This document shows positions 37,897-46,644 of a stretch of DNA of 64,000 bases, piece by piece. Each line of letters opens with the position of its first letter. Position 1 is the stretch's first letter. The notes under the pieces were generated by a model. That model was given only the letters and a program-made list of their open reading frames with translations, searched no databases and was not told the origin of the DNA. The DNA comes from Anabaena lutea FACHB-196 (lineage in GTDB: Bacteria; Cyanobacteriota; Cyanobacteriia; Cyanobacteriales; Nostocaceae): assembly GCF_014698305.1 (NCBI RefSeq), contig NZ_JACJST010000013.1, positions 108,519 to 172,518 on the forward strand, written 5' to 3'. Both the position numbers and the translations under genes were made by a program.

Positions 37897-38409
37897 ATGA
37901 CACAAGAATTAATCGACCTCAGAAATAGCATTACAGAAGGACGTTACACAGATGCTTTAGCAATTGTGGATGAATTAGAGGGAATGAGTAAACAAGCAAT
38001 TATCCGTAATATTCAAGCTTTTTTAAAGATTCTGCTGATGCATTTGATTAAAAATCAAATTGAGCAAAGATTAACAAATTCTTGGATTGCTTCTATTCGT
38101 AATTCATTGATAGAAATCAAAAAACTAAATCTGAAAGATAATAAAAAATCTCATTACATCAATCAAGATGAATGGCAAATTTATCTAGAAGATGAAGTTA
38201 CACTAGCAATAGCGGATGCAAGTTTAGAGGTTTTGAATGGTACTTTAAAAAGACAGCAACTTTCGCAAATGTTAAATAAACCTCAATTAATCTTAAATGC
38301 AATTGAGTTATTAGCAATGACATATAACTATCCAAATAGAGAATTACCAGACATTATAGATAATTATCTTGCTCAATTACCAGGTGGTGAAGATTGGAAC
38401 AATGGCTAA
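37897..38409 (+). CDS. DUF29 family protein
   Basis: The 170-residue product begins MTQELIDLRNSITEGRYTDA and continues AIVDELEGMSKQAIIRNIQA, the helical pattern of the DUF29 family abundant in cyanobacteria. It has an additional C-terminal half with ILNAIELLAMTYNYPNRELP. Function is unknown. I chose the ATG at 37897, which has a GAGG just upstream, over one at 37846. Confidence 0.72.
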   Translation: MTQELIDLRNSITEGRYTDALAIVDELEGMSKQAIIRNIQAFLKILLMHLIKNQIEQRLTNSWIASIRNSLIEIKKLNLKDNKKSHYINQDEWQIYLEDEVTLAIADASLEVLNGTLKRQQLSQMLNKPQLILNAIELLAMTYNYPNRELPDIIDNYLAQLPGGEDWNNG

Positions 38410-38454
38410 AACTTCTGAATAATGCCAAAATTGTAAAATTCAAGGTGAATAAAT

Positions 38455-38766
38455 ATGAATACAAAGTTGATTGAATCTATAGCTCAAATTATTTTATCTT
38501 TGTCTGAAGAAGAACGAAAATTATTAGAATCAAAAATTACGAACTTAGCGTCATCTCCGACAGTTAACCAATCAAGCAAACAAAATATATTAGATTTAGA
38601 AAATCGTTTAAAAGAATTTGAAAAACAATATCAGATGTCATCAAGCAGTTTTTACCAGCAATTTAAATCAGGTAAATTAGGAGATGGAATGGATTTTTTT
38701 GAGTGGAGTGTCTTCTATGAAATGTGGAATAATGCACAACAAAAATTAACATCCATAGAGAGTTAA
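38455..38766 (+). CDS. Putative antitoxin partner of a TumE-like protein
   Basis: This 103-residue helical protein (MNTKLIESIAQIILSLSEEE, then a heptad-rich DLENRLKEFEKQY and an FFEWSVFYEMW tail) starts 45 bp after the DUF29 gene. It ends 7 bp before the TumE-like gene. Small helical proteins of this kind often precede DUF6516/TumE proteins as the antitoxin. The assignment rests on position, as I cannot name a fold. Confidence 0.7.
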   Translation: MNTKLIESIAQIILSLSEEERKLLESKITNLASSPTVNQSSKQNILDLENRLKEFEKQYQMSSSSFYQQFKSGKLGDGMDFFEWSVFYEMWNNAQQKLTSIES

Positions 38767-38773
38767 TTTTCCA

Positions 38774-39157
38774 ATGGAACTCCAAGATTATATTATCAGG
38801 GTTAAAATAAAACTGGATACAAGTTCAGCAGTTAAGGAAATTGTGATAGTTGATGAAAGAATTTTACTAAATCGAGGTTACTTCCGAGCCAGATTGACTT
38901 TAAATAACGGTGACTTTCTAGAACTTGCTGAATCTTTCACTATCACAGATGAGGATTGTGTTACTCTTGATTATCGTTATCAATGGATGGATAAAACTAA
39001 GGAAAAATTGAGAAAGCGTTGGGATAGCGTCAGGCATTTTCCCAATTTACCGAATTTTCCGCACCATGTCCACATCGCTCAAGAATCGAACGTAGAACCA
39101 AGTCAATGTCGGAATATCCTAGAATTAATCGACTTGATTGAAAAAGAACTTCAATAA
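38774..39157 (+). CDS. TumE-family (DUF6516) toxin-like protein
   Basis: The 127 residues match the TumE/DUF6516 pattern: strands ending in ILLNRGYFRARLTLNNGDFL, then LDYRYQWMDKTKEKLRKRWD and the C-terminal HFPNLPNFPHHVHIAQ motif with paired histidines. Family members are annotated as toxins of two-gene modules. It follows the putative antitoxin by 7 bp and has a terminator immediately downstream. Confidence 0.8.
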   Translation: MELQDYIIRVKIKLDTSSAVKEIVIVDERILLNRGYFRARLTLNNGDFLELAESFTITDEDCVTLDYRYQWMDKTKEKLRKRWDSVRHFPNLPNFPHHVHIAQESNVEPSQCRNILELIDLIEKELQ

Positions 39158-39161
39158 AACA

Positions 39162-39200
39162 AAACCCTCCAATCAATTAAGATTACAGGGTTTGATTTTT
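39162..39200 (+). terminator. Intrinsic terminator after the TumE-like gene
   Basis: AAACCCT and AGGGTTT form a 7-bp stem followed by GATTTTTT. It ends just before the 3' end of the convergent tRNA gene. Confidence 0.75.
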
Positions 39201-39205
39201 TAATT

Positions 39206-39282
<77 letters not shown>

Positions 39283-39335
39283 TCGCTTTTGTCTCTCGAC
39301 TTATTTAATATAACTCGAAGTCAAAAGTTTGTCAA

Positions 39336-40289
39336 CTATAAAAACGATAATTCTCCAATTACTTCCAAACGCTTGTATTTTCCAAGGTTCATAAACTTCT
39401 CAGATAGGCTCTGGGCAACGCTGGGAGTAATCCAGCCCAGTTGTTGCAGCAGGTGAATGGCTACGGCATATTTTGCCCGTTTAGCGCCATCCATGACTTT
39501 AATTGCCAATCCCATGCCTTCACCAAGTCGGCCGATGCACTGCACGCCTTCTGCACCAGCTTTGCTGACAAGTTCGCTGGGAGCTAGGCGCATCAGTTCG
39601 GTATCGAATTCTCCTTCTCCAGCTACCATGTTGGGATGATGGTTCATGGCGCGGACAATGCGTTCCATATCCAAACTACTGCTGGAGGCAAGCACAGCAT
39701 ATAAAGATGCCATTTGACTGAGTTGCATCAAATATGTGGGTGCGCCACAGTCATCATGGGCGGTGAGAAATTCTTCTGCAGGCATTCGCAGCAATTCTGC
39801 CACTTTGGTGATAATTAACTGCTGGACTGGGTGTTTACGATCCAAGTAGCTAGTTAAAGGCCAATGACGTTGCTGACAAACGGCTAACATTCCCGCGTGC
39901 TTACCAGAGCAGTTATATTCTAAAGGACTGCTTTTACCTTGAGGAATTGGACATTGGAGCGTAGTGGGGTCAAGATCAGCCCGCCACATAATGTTAAATA
40001 CCTGCCGCACCTGTTCTATGCTGCCTTTGTGGGAACTGGTGATGATTGCTAAGTCGCGATCGCTCAAATCATAGCGTTCCAATGTGCCTGTGGTGGTGAC
40101 AGCCAGCGCCTGAAATGGTTTGAGGGCAGAACGGACAAAGGCGGCCGTTTCAGCATTGCCAGCGACAGAAAGAGTCCGTCCCCGTTCGTCGCTGACAACA
40201 GCCTGGACTATATGCCGAGATTCGATAATACCTTCCCGCAGCAACCGGACTTCCAATGCTGTGGCTTGAGTTCGTTTTCCCATTGTCAT
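39336..40289 (-). CDS. Asparaginase (L-asparaginase II / AnsA-like)
   Basis: At 317 residues it fits the asparaginase II family (PF06089 type). Visible motifs are SALKPFQALAV, ITSSHKGS, LEYNCSGKHAGMLA, the DDCGAPTYLMQLSQMA stretch and NMVAGEGEFDTELM. The family hydrolyses asparagine to aspartate and ammonia and is unrelated to the classical type I/II fold. An ATG two codons in (MGKRTQA) is also possible. It lies after the tRNA gene with no operon partner. Confidence 0.85.
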   Translation of the reverse strand: MTMGKRTQATALEVRLLREGIIESRHIVQAVVSDERGRTLSVAGNAETAAFVRSALKPFQALAVTTTGTLERYDLSDRDLAIITSSHKGSIEQVRQVFNIMWRADLDPTTLQCPIPQGKSSPLEYNCSGKHAGMLAVCQQRHWPLTSYLDRKHPVQQLIITKVAELLRMPAEEFLTAHDDCGAPTYLMQLSQMASLYAVLASSSSLDMERIVRAMNHHPNMVAGEGEFDTELMRLAPSELVSKAGAEGVQCIGRLGEGMGLAIKVMDGAKRAKYAVAIHLLQQLGWITPSVAQSLSEKFMNLGKYKRLEVIGELSFL

Positions 40290-40319
40290 GGGTTTATATT
40301 TATTTTGTGAATTATTTCA

Positions 40320-40390
40320 GTGGTCAGTCGTTAGTTGTTAGTCGTCAGTCGTCAGTTGTGTAACACTAATGACCAATGACTAAGGACTAA
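40320..40390. repeat. STRR block AGTCGTTAGTTGTTAGTCGT
   Basis: Tandem 7-mers of the TTAGTCG/TCAGTTG type and the complement-like TGACCAATGACTAAGGACTA fill the gap between the CGLD27-like gene and the asparaginase gene. Its two sides are of opposite polarity and could pair. Confidence 0.7.
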
Positions 40391-40391
40391 T

Positions 40392-40892
40392 TTATAAGAA
40401 ATGCCAAACTATAGTACCAATAAGATACATGAGAGCCAAGCCTGCAAAGGTAAATTGAAGGCGTTGGAGGATGGGTTTAATCTCGTAGGAGACAATCAAG
40501 CGATCGCGTGTAATGACTTCCTGGGGTTTTGTCCAGGTTTGTCCGTCATACCAGCCTGATTCTTCATAGAATACTGTGGGACTGTAAAGGCGATCGCGTA
40601 CATAGTACCAACCTAAATACAACCGCACCAATACCAACACTACCCCTAAACTGGCGGCTGCGGCTCCACAGAGGAGAAAATGAACAATATACTTATGTGG
40701 AGGAAAGCTGGCCGCAGCTACTGGCCCTGCTACTAGCCACGACCAACCCCAAATCCAAAAAATTTTTGTCAGATACCCGCGCCTGCTTAAGATGCTATCT
40801 CGAAATAGCCAGGAGTTTTTTAGCTCTTCGTATTCATTGAGCGGTTGTTGGTCTGTAGGAACGGGGCAATTAGAAACCGAGGATCTCATCAT
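40392..40892 (-). CDS. CGLD27-like (DUF1230) membrane protein
   Basis: The 166-residue protein opens [22 protein letters not shown], the conserved CPVPxxQQPxNEYxxL motif of the CGLD27/DUF1230 family shared by cyanobacteria, algae and plants. It carries three hydrophobic segments. In plants the family has been linked to iron homeostasis, but the cyanobacterial role is unknown. Its start overlaps the rsfS end by 4 bp, so the two are an operon. Confidence 0.85.
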   Translation of the reverse strand: MMRSSVSNCPVPTDQQPLNEYEELKNSWLFRDSILSRRGYLTKIFWIWGWSWLVAGPVAAASFPPHKYIVHFLLCGAAAASLGVVLVLVRLYLGWYYVRDRLYSPTVFYEESGWYDGQTWTKPQEVITRDRLIVSYEIKPILQRLQFTFAGLALMYLIGTIVWHFL

Positions 40893-41350
40893 CTTGGCTT
40901 ACCCTCACCGTCATCGGAGTTTGGTAGCGAAATCCGTTCTGCATGAATCCAGAACGCTTCTAAATTATAAAACTCTCGTTCTTTGGGCATCATGATGTGA
41001 ACGATCACGTCACCATAATCTTGTAGCACCCAACTTCCCTCAGCTTTTCCTTCTGTCCTTAAGGGGCGGCGTTGCAGGTCGCTTTCGACTTTGGCCTCAA
41101 TTGCTTGTGCGATCGCTCTTACTTGTACTCTAGAGTAGCCAGTCATCATCACAAAGTAATCTGATAGATAAGAGACATCTACTACTCTGAGCAATAAAAT
41201 CTCTCCTGCTTTGCGTTCCGAGCCTGCTTCGGCGATGGTTCTAGCTAGTTTTCCACTCACCTCTTCAGTTTCAGCTATTGAACTGCTTACTGTATTCTTT
41301 GTCAGAGGGACGGATTGTAATGGGAAATTTCCTTGGAAATAATCAGTCAT
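40889..41350 (-). CDS. rsfS: Ribosomal silencing factor RsfS
   Basis: The core of this 153-residue protein is the RsfS/Iojap domain with [35 protein letters not shown] and [18 protein letters not shown] plus [10 protein letters not shown]. RsfS binds L14 and blocks subunit joining when nutrients are scarce. The N-terminal 35 residues are an extra polar extension. It is translationally coupled to the CGLD27-like gene. Confidence 0.93.
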   Translation of the reverse strand: MTDYFQGNFPLQSVPLTKNTVSSSIAETEEVSGKLARTIAEAGSERKAGEILLLRVVDVSYLSDYFVMMTGYSRVQVRAIAQAIEAKVESDLQRRPLRTEGKAEGSWVLQDYGDVIVHIMMPKEREFYNLEAFWIHAERISLPNSDDGEGKPR

Positions 41351-41580
41351 TCAACCTCAGGTGCTTTTTTCCTTTTATAAGAACTTGTTCAATTTGCTTA
41401 TTTTTGATAAGCAAACTCACTGCTAATTTATGATTACGTTTTTTTGAATACTAACAAAAAAATAGGTGTTTATGGGGGATGTTTGACAATTAGCCCCTCT
41501 GAGCGTCATATTTTACGTCGGCTGGGAAACTTCTGCCTCAATGCACAAGTAACGCTTTTCTGCAAGATGCTATGCTAATA

Positions 41581-41652
41581 CCAAAGTCACAAAGAAACGC
41601 GGAGAGGGGGAGACGCGGGGACGCGGAGATGAGGAGACGCGGGGACGCGAGG
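41581..41652. repeat. GC-rich STRR GGAGACGCGGGGACGC
   Basis: Tandem 8-mer variants (GGAGACGC, GGGGACGC, GGAGATGA) form a purine-rich block. The same units lie in opposite orientation at 45850-45918. Confidence 0.8.
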
Positions 41653-41655
41653 AAA

Positions 41656-41746
41656 ATTACGAATTACGAATTACGTATCCCTAGCGGAACCGTAGGCACT
41701 ATTACGAATTACGAATTACGAATTACGAATTACGAATTACGAATTA
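41656..41746. repeat. STRR ATTACGA heptamers
   Basis: About nine copies of ATTACGA in two blocks (41658-41675 and 41701-41746) are split by GTATCCCTAGCGGAACCG. The second block touches the stop codon of the glycosyltransferase gene at 41755. A related ATTACGAATTATGAATTAT block is at 14209-14246. Confidence 0.85.
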
Positions 41747-41754
41747 GTAATTAG

Positions 41755-43026
41755 TTAAACCTCCTGTTTTCTCACGGCTTTGGGTCCAATTGCTTTACCG
41801 TCTGCGGTTAAAGAGTAACACAACGACTCATACTGATTTAAAGCTTGCTCAAAGGAATAATTTTCCACAGCATATTTACGACTGTTTTCACCTAGGGTTT
41901 TCAACTTTTCTTGGTTTTGGTAGAGGTCTAAAATTGCCATCGCTAAGGCTTGGGGATCTTCTGGAGGAACGATAACTCCACCACCACTTTGTTTAATCGC
42001 TCTAGCGGCTGTACCATTTTCAGGTACAGACCCCACTAACGCGCTGCCGCTGGCAAGTAACACTTGAATTTTGGAGGGCATATTGAAAGATATGACATTT
42101 TTCTTCTGCACTACCAAACCTACATCTGCTGCTGCCAACATTTGTGGTAAATCTTTGCGAGCTTGGAAGGGTAATAATAAAACATTATCAGCACCCCAGT
42201 CTAGACACTGCTGTTGTAAACGTTGTAACCCTTTGGCTTCGCCAACAATCACAAAGGCAATTTCTGTGATATCACGTAGTTTTACAGCAGCTTTAATCAC
42301 TGTTTCTAAGCCTTGTGTCAGGGCTATGTTCCCTGAATATAAGGCCACAAATTTACCATTTAGGTTATGTGTAGCGCGGAAGGGGTTATCCTCTTTTGGT
42401 AATGGGCTGATAAAATCCACGTCAACCCAGTTGGGAATTTGGATAATTTTATCGGCTGCTATACCCTTGGAGAGCAAATTTTCTACAAACCCATCAGCAA
42501 TAACGCTAATTTTCGTGGCTCTGGCGTAGGCAAATTTTTCTAATTCTGTAAATATTTTGATTAGTAATTTATTTTTTAGCAAGCCGACGTGGATGGCTGC
42601 TTCTGGTAATATATCTTGTAGATTTAAGATCACTGGACAAGCGCGTAACCATCCTAGAAGTGCAGCAGGTACGCACACTGGCAGAGATGGCGAGGTGGAA
42701 AGTATTACATCTGGCCGCCAGCCGATGATTGCCGGAAAAAAACTGGTGATCACAAAACTACCATCTAGCATCACCCGATCTAACAGGTTGGGCTGTGGAC
42801 GAATCCACACATAACTGCGTTGGATGTGAACACCATTTTTATGTTCGGTTACATAAAATTTGCCGCGATATTCTTGGTAAATTTGACGTTCAGGGTAGTT
42901 AGGCATAGCTGTAACTACGCGTACTTCATGGCCACGCTTCACCAGTCCCTCGGCTAATTCAGTCATTAGTGGGGCAATACCAATCGGCTCTGGGTGGTAG
43001 TTGTAGGAGTAAATTAAAATCCGCAT
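41755..43026 (-). CDS. WcaI-like GT4 glycosyltransferase
   Basis: The 423 residues follow the WcaI pattern: MRILIYSYNYHPEPIGIAPL, GHEVRVVTAMPNYPERQIYQ, LNLQDILPEAAIHVGLLKN, IPNWVDVDFI at the hinge, VALYSGNIALTQGLET and MPSKIQVLLASG. WcaI-type enzymes add a sugar during colanic acid or related exopolysaccharide synthesis. A STAS-linked polyprenyl-phosphate sugar transferase lies 730 bp upstream on the same strand, which supports an exopolysaccharide role. Confidence 0.88.
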   Translation of the reverse strand: MRILIYSYNYHPEPIGIAPLMTELAEGLVKRGHEVRVVTAMPNYPERQIYQEYRGKFYVTEHKNGVHIQRSYVWIRPQPNLLDRVMLDGSFVITSFFPAIIGWRPDVILSTSPSLPVCVPAALLGWLRACPVILNLQDILPEAAIHVGLLKNKLLIKIFTELEKFAYARATKISVIADGFVENLLSKGIAADKIIQIPNWVDVDFISPLPKEDNPFRATHNLNGKFVALYSGNIALTQGLETVIKAAVKLRDITEIAFVIVGEAKGLQRLQQQCLDWGADNVLLLPFQARKDLPQMLAAADVGLVVQKKNVISFNMPSKIQVLLASGSALVGSVPENGTAARAIKQSGGGVIVPPEDPQALAMAILDLYQNQEKLKTLGENSRKYAVENYSFEQALNQYESLCYSLTADGKAIGPKAVRKQEV

Positions 43027-43752
43027 AACAAATTAGTCGGAGTTTCCTGGTTTTTTGTTGAATGACAATAAGTATTTGTCTTCAAAGTCACTTTGGAGCA
43101 TAATATCTCATTATCTCTTTATACTTCTTTCTTGCCAGTAACTTTTCGTTGAAGATTATGTAAATTTTGATATCAGCTTTTTAAAGAAGATGGAGTTTTT
43201 TAGTAACCATACCATAAGCTAGACTTCGGACTTTGTGTTTTTGAGCTTTTACAAAGAAAGGCAGAGGGCAGGAGGCAGAAGGCAGAAGGAAAGAGGTTTT
43301 TGGGCAACTTTACTTTTCGTTACATAGTACTCTTCGAGAAGCCGCTGCGCGTCTACGGTTTTTTTGTGCCTTTCTACTTATTTATACTAAATGATATCTT
43401 TACTACGTAAAACGCGATATTAGCTTTGTTTGTGATATTCCCGCTGTACTCTTTGTCAACTATCAACTTCTATACTTTGCTATATCTACGACTTCCGTAA
43501 GGGATAGAGTGGATGACAATTAATCAGATCGGCAACTGCTATAAAAGCAAAATTTACCCAGAGCCATAAAATAGACTTGGGTAAATTCAGAAGTTAAATT
43601 TGGTAGTTTTAGCTTAAAGAGTGAACAGTGAAAAGTTCTGAGGGCAGAAAGGTGGGGTATTTAGACAAGCCACCAAAGCCAGAAAACTAATTTGTGGAGG
43701 ACTTTAGAAAGTGTAATGAAACTGATAACTGATAAGTAATAACTGATAACTG
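43027..43752. other. 726-bp gap with repeats between two polysaccharide genes
   Basis: No gene is seen. It contains an AGGCAGAAGGCAGAAGG tandem block near 43260-43292, a palindromic-type GAGAAGCCGCTGCGCGTCTA fragment near 43339, and AACTGATA repeats (43718-43755) touching the stop of the sugar transferase gene. Confidence 0.6.
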
Positions 43753-44802
43753 TTAAACTGCTCCACTGTTTTTGTTAAACAATATGGTTATGGTTTTGAG
43801 AATCAGCCTTAAATCGTAAACTAAAGTCCAATTTTTTTGATACTGTAAATCTAGGCGAATTACATCTTCAAAACTGCGTACTGTGGAGCGACCGTTTACT
43901 TGCCATTCGCCGGTCATGCCAGGTTTAACATCCAAACGTTGCCACTCTGGTACTTCATAGCGTTCCACTTCATCAGGTGTAGGTGGCCGAGTACCAACTA
44001 AACTCATTTCCCCTTTGAGGACATTCCAGAATTGAGGTAATTCATCGAGACTTGTGCGTCGTAGAAAGCGACCTACCCGTGTAATTCTGGGATCATTCTC
44101 ATTTTTAAAGAAAGCACCTTCGACTTGGTTTTTGACTTGAGATTTTTTAGCTTCGGCATCCACGCACATGGAGCGAAATTTCCAAATAGCAAAATGTTTA
44201 CCCATCCAACCGCAACGGATTTGACGGAAGAAAATGGGGCCGGGATCGTTGACTTGAATGGCGATCGCAATCGGAATGAATAAAAACCCTGTAATTACTA
44301 AACCTATCAATGATCCCACTATATCAATCAGCCTTTTCATCCACGAGGCCACAGAAGGATGAGTTTGGGGTAGGGGATCTACTTTCCTCGTAACGTTCTT
44401 CCGACTTTCTCCAGGGAGAATAGATTCTATGGGTTCGACGCTGTTTAGGGTTTCAATAGAAAATACCTGATCTAATCCTGTCAGGTTTAGCACTGCCATG
44501 ACTTGGGGAGTAACGTTACGAAGTGCGAATGTGGTTCCTTTTTCCTGGGCATATTTGAAATTACTCACCAAAGCCCCTAATCCACTACTATCCATAAAGG
44601 TAGTATTTTGGAAGTCAATGACAACGTGCTGAGGTTTTGAATCAGCTTGGATTAAGTTTTGGCAGGTTTGCTTAAAGCCGACAGCCTCAAGCACGCTCAA
44701 ACGTTTAGACACCTGCACTGTTGCTGTGTCGTTCAGGTAAGTAACTGGGAAATCTGCCTCTGTGGGTTGGCTACTCATGAAGCTATGCACTTTAGTTGCC
44801 AT
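43753..44802 (-). CDS. STAS domain fused to polyprenyl-phosphate sugar transferase
   Basis: Residues about 18-120 form a STAS (SpoIIAA-like) domain with VIDFQNTTFMDSSGLGALVS, where S72/S73 match the phosphorylation site of anti-sigma antagonists. After a linker, residues about 155-349 form a bacterial sugar transferase: one membrane helix (IVGSLIGLVITGFLFIPIAI), PIFFRQIRCGWMGKHFAIWK, FRSM, RRTSLDELPQFWNVLKGEMS and VGTRPPTPDEVERY. It would start exopolysaccharide synthesis on the lipid carrier under partner-switch control. Confidence 0.9.
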   Translation of the reverse strand: MATKVHSFMSSQPTEADFPVTYLNDTATVQVSKRLSVLEAVGFKQTCQNLIQADSKPQHVVIDFQNTTFMDSSGLGALVSNFKYAQEKGTTFALRNVTPQVMAVLNLTGLDQVFSIETLNSVEPIESILPGESRKNVTRKVDPLPQTHPSVASWMKRLIDIVGSLIGLVITGFLFIPIAIAIQVNDPGPIFFRQIRCGWMGKHFAIWKFRSMCVDAEAKKSQVKNQVEGAFFKNENDPRITRVGRFLRRTSLDELPQFWNVLKGEMSLVGTRPPTPDEVERYEVPEWQRLDVKPGMTGEWQVNGRSTVRSFEDVIRLDLQYQKNWTLVYDLRLILKTITILFNKNSGAV

Positions 44803-45001
44803 CTAAATCTAATCTGCCAAACATTGTTTTGTCCTAGAAAATTACTTAACCTAATTTTGAAACAGTAGGATTAAGGACAAGTGGCTAGTTTTTCGCTCAG
44901 AGATGGGAGATCTTCAGCTAGGGTTCACAATGGAACAAGAAGCCAAAAACATACTTGTTGTTGTGAAAAATCAGTGCGATCGCGCTGCTATCTATCATCT
45001 C

Positions 45002-45799
45002 ATGATTGCTAAAACTAGAGTTAAACCTACCGCACGCCTGGTTGAAGTTTTTTCTGCTATTCAAGGGGAAGGACTGAATGTCGGGACACGTCAGATTTTT
45101 ATTCGCTTTGGTCTTTGTGACTTACGTTGTCACTTTTGCGACAGTCCCCATACATGGAATGCACCCTCTATGTGTAAGATAGAGCGTTCACCTGGATTAA
45201 GAGATTTTGAAATTCACTCTAATCCGGTTCCATTACCCATTTTAATCGAATGGGTGGAAAGGCAAAATCTACCTTCTCTACACGATAGCATCAGCTTAAC
45301 AGGGGGAGAACCACTTCTTCATGCCCCATTTTTGGCACAATTTCTACCAATCGTGCGATCGCTCACCCATCTACCCATATACTTGGAAACAGGCGGACAT
45401 CGTCCCGAAGAACTTGGTCTGATTCTTCCTTACCTAGATTCTGTAGGTATGGATTTAAAACTGCCTAGTGTCAGCGGCGAAACTTATTGGACAGAACATA
45501 AAAAATTTCTCCAAATTTGTTTTGATGCAAATTTAGAAATTTTTGTCAAAATTATCGTCTCTCAAAAGACAGAGCCAGCGGAATTGGAACGTTCAGCTAT
45601 GTTGGTCGCTGCGGTCAGTCAGGATATCCCCATCTTTTTACAACCTGTTACGCCTTTGGCAGATCCGGAAAAATTCAGTCAAGTACCGGTTACTGCACCG
45701 ACTCCGGATCAAGTCTTAGTATGGCAAGCTTTGATGAAGAAGTTTGTGAAGTCAGTACGAGTGATTCCCCAGACTCATAAAATGCTCAATCAGATGTAA
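45002..45799 (+). CDS. queE: 7-carboxy-7-deazaguanine synthase (QueE)
   Basis: From the ATG at 45002 the 265 residues begin MIAKTRVKPTARLVEVFSAI, then QGEGLNVGTRQIFIRF and the radical SAM cluster with C39, C43 and C46 (CDLRCHFCDSPHTW). SLTGGEPLLH, YLETGGHRPEE and DLKLPS follow. QueE makes the deazapurine ring for queuosine and 7-deazaguanine DNA. Upstream in-frame starts at 44903 or 44930 add unconserved residues. It is divergent from the STAS-transferase gene. Confidence 0.9.
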   Translation: MIAKTRVKPTARLVEVFSAIQGEGLNVGTRQIFIRFGLCDLRCHFCDSPHTWNAPSMCKIERSPGLRDFEIHSNPVPLPILIEWVERQNLPSLHDSISLTGGEPLLHAPFLAQFLPIVRSLTHLPIYLETGGHRPEELGLILPYLDSVGMDLKLPSVSGETYWTEHKKFLQICFDANLEIFVKIIVSQKTEPAELERSAMLVAAVSQDIPIFLQPVTPLADPEKFSQVPVTAPTPDQVLVWQALMKKFVKSVRVIPQTHKMLNQM

Positions 45800-45804
45800 G
45801 TGGA

Positions 45805-45847
45805 GGCAGGGGGCTTTCTGGCAGGGGGCTTTCTGGCAGGGGGCAGG
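45805..45847. repeat. Tandem 15-bp repeat GGCAGGGGGCTTTCT
   Basis: Two full copies and a 13-bp partial copy follow the queE stop immediately, ahead of the GC-rich STRR. Confidence 0.8.
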
Positions 45848-45849
45848 AA

Positions 45850-45918
45850 GTAATTTTCCCCATCCCCGCGTCTCCCCATCTCCGCGTCCCCGTGTCTCCC
45901 CATCTCCGCGTCCCCATC
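45850..45918. repeat. GC-rich STRR CCCCATCTCCGCGTCC
   Basis: About eight 8-mer units of the types CCGCGTCT, CCCCATCT and CCGCGTCC. They are the reverse complement of the block at 41581-41652. Confidence 0.8.
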
Positions 45919-45922
45919 TCTT

Positions 45923-46567
45923 CTAAAGTCCACCTTCGTCCATGCTTTTAGATTTAGTTTTGGCTTTGTTGGCGCTGCGTTTAAGGGCAGATAATCTGGC
46001 TTCATATCGAGAACGCTGACGCTTGCTAGGGGTGTTTTCAACTAAGGTTTTCAAAGCACTACCTAAACTCTTGTAGGCGTTGGGGAGACTGTAACCGAAA
46101 CGAGTTGCTAGAGCGATCGCTTTTTCGTCGGCATCGAGTATTTCTTTGAGTTGCTTGTCTCCGTTATTTTTTTGATAGAGTCGCCAACCAGAAACGCCAC
46201 ACAGCGCCAAAGCTAAAACCAGCAGCAATCCATCTTGTACCCATAATTCACCCACAGCACCACCTAATCCAATGGCCAGTGCTGCCATTTCCCAACCATC
46301 TTTGGGAATCGTGTCATTTTGAATGCGAGCCACTTCGTGCCAGAACAGGAGATTACGCTGATCCATTGCTAGAGCATCCCATTTCACCAAGTCGATTTGA
46401 ATTTCTACTTGGTCTTTACCAATTTCTTCGCAGCGGACCAGGGGTGGATTAACCTCAGTTGTTCCTTCAACCGTGACCCAACTTTGTAATTCTGGTGGTA
46501 GTAAGCTTTTCAACCGACGGAGTTCACTCATTTCCGCTTTGGCTGAGGAGGTTGCATAGGATGTCAT
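45923..46567 (-). CDS. DUF3318 family membrane protein
   Basis: The 214-residue protein has an N-terminal soluble part (MSELRRLKSLLPPELQSWV; DQRNLLFWHEVARIQNDTIP), then two membrane helices at about 95-130 (ALAIGLGGAVGELWVQDGLL, LVLALALCGVSGW) and a basic C-terminus. This matches the cyanobacterial DUF3318 family as I know it. The HEVARI sequence recalls a metallopeptidase helix, but a second histidine at the right spacing is not seen. Function unknown. Confidence 0.78.
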   Translation of the reverse strand: MTSYATSSAKAEMSELRRLKSLLPPELQSWVTVEGTTEVNPPLVRCEEIGKDQVEIQIDLVKWDALAMDQRNLLFWHEVARIQNDTIPKDGWEMAALAIGLGGAVGELWVQDGLLLVLALALCGVSGWRLYQKNNGDKQLKEILDADEKAIALATRFGYSLPNAYKSLGSALKTLVENTPSKRQRSRYEARLSALKRSANKAKTKSKSMDEGGL

Positions 46568-46644
46568 AAAATCCAGCCCTAAAAAACTTTAGTATATAGT
46601 GAGGGTATCACTTTGGAGTATAGCTATTTCAGTGATAATCCGCC

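Noticed and set aside
41572..41754. 60-codon frame over the GGAGACGC and ATTACGA repeats
   Set aside because: It translates only tandem repeat DNA and is not a gene.
45790..46041. 83-codon frame near the queE end
   Set aside because: It consists of repeat translation plus an antisense-phase overlap with the DUF3318 gene.
46441..46567. DUF3318 protein as a metalloprotease from the HEVARI sequence
   Set aside because: There is no HExxH motif. The second histidine is missing.
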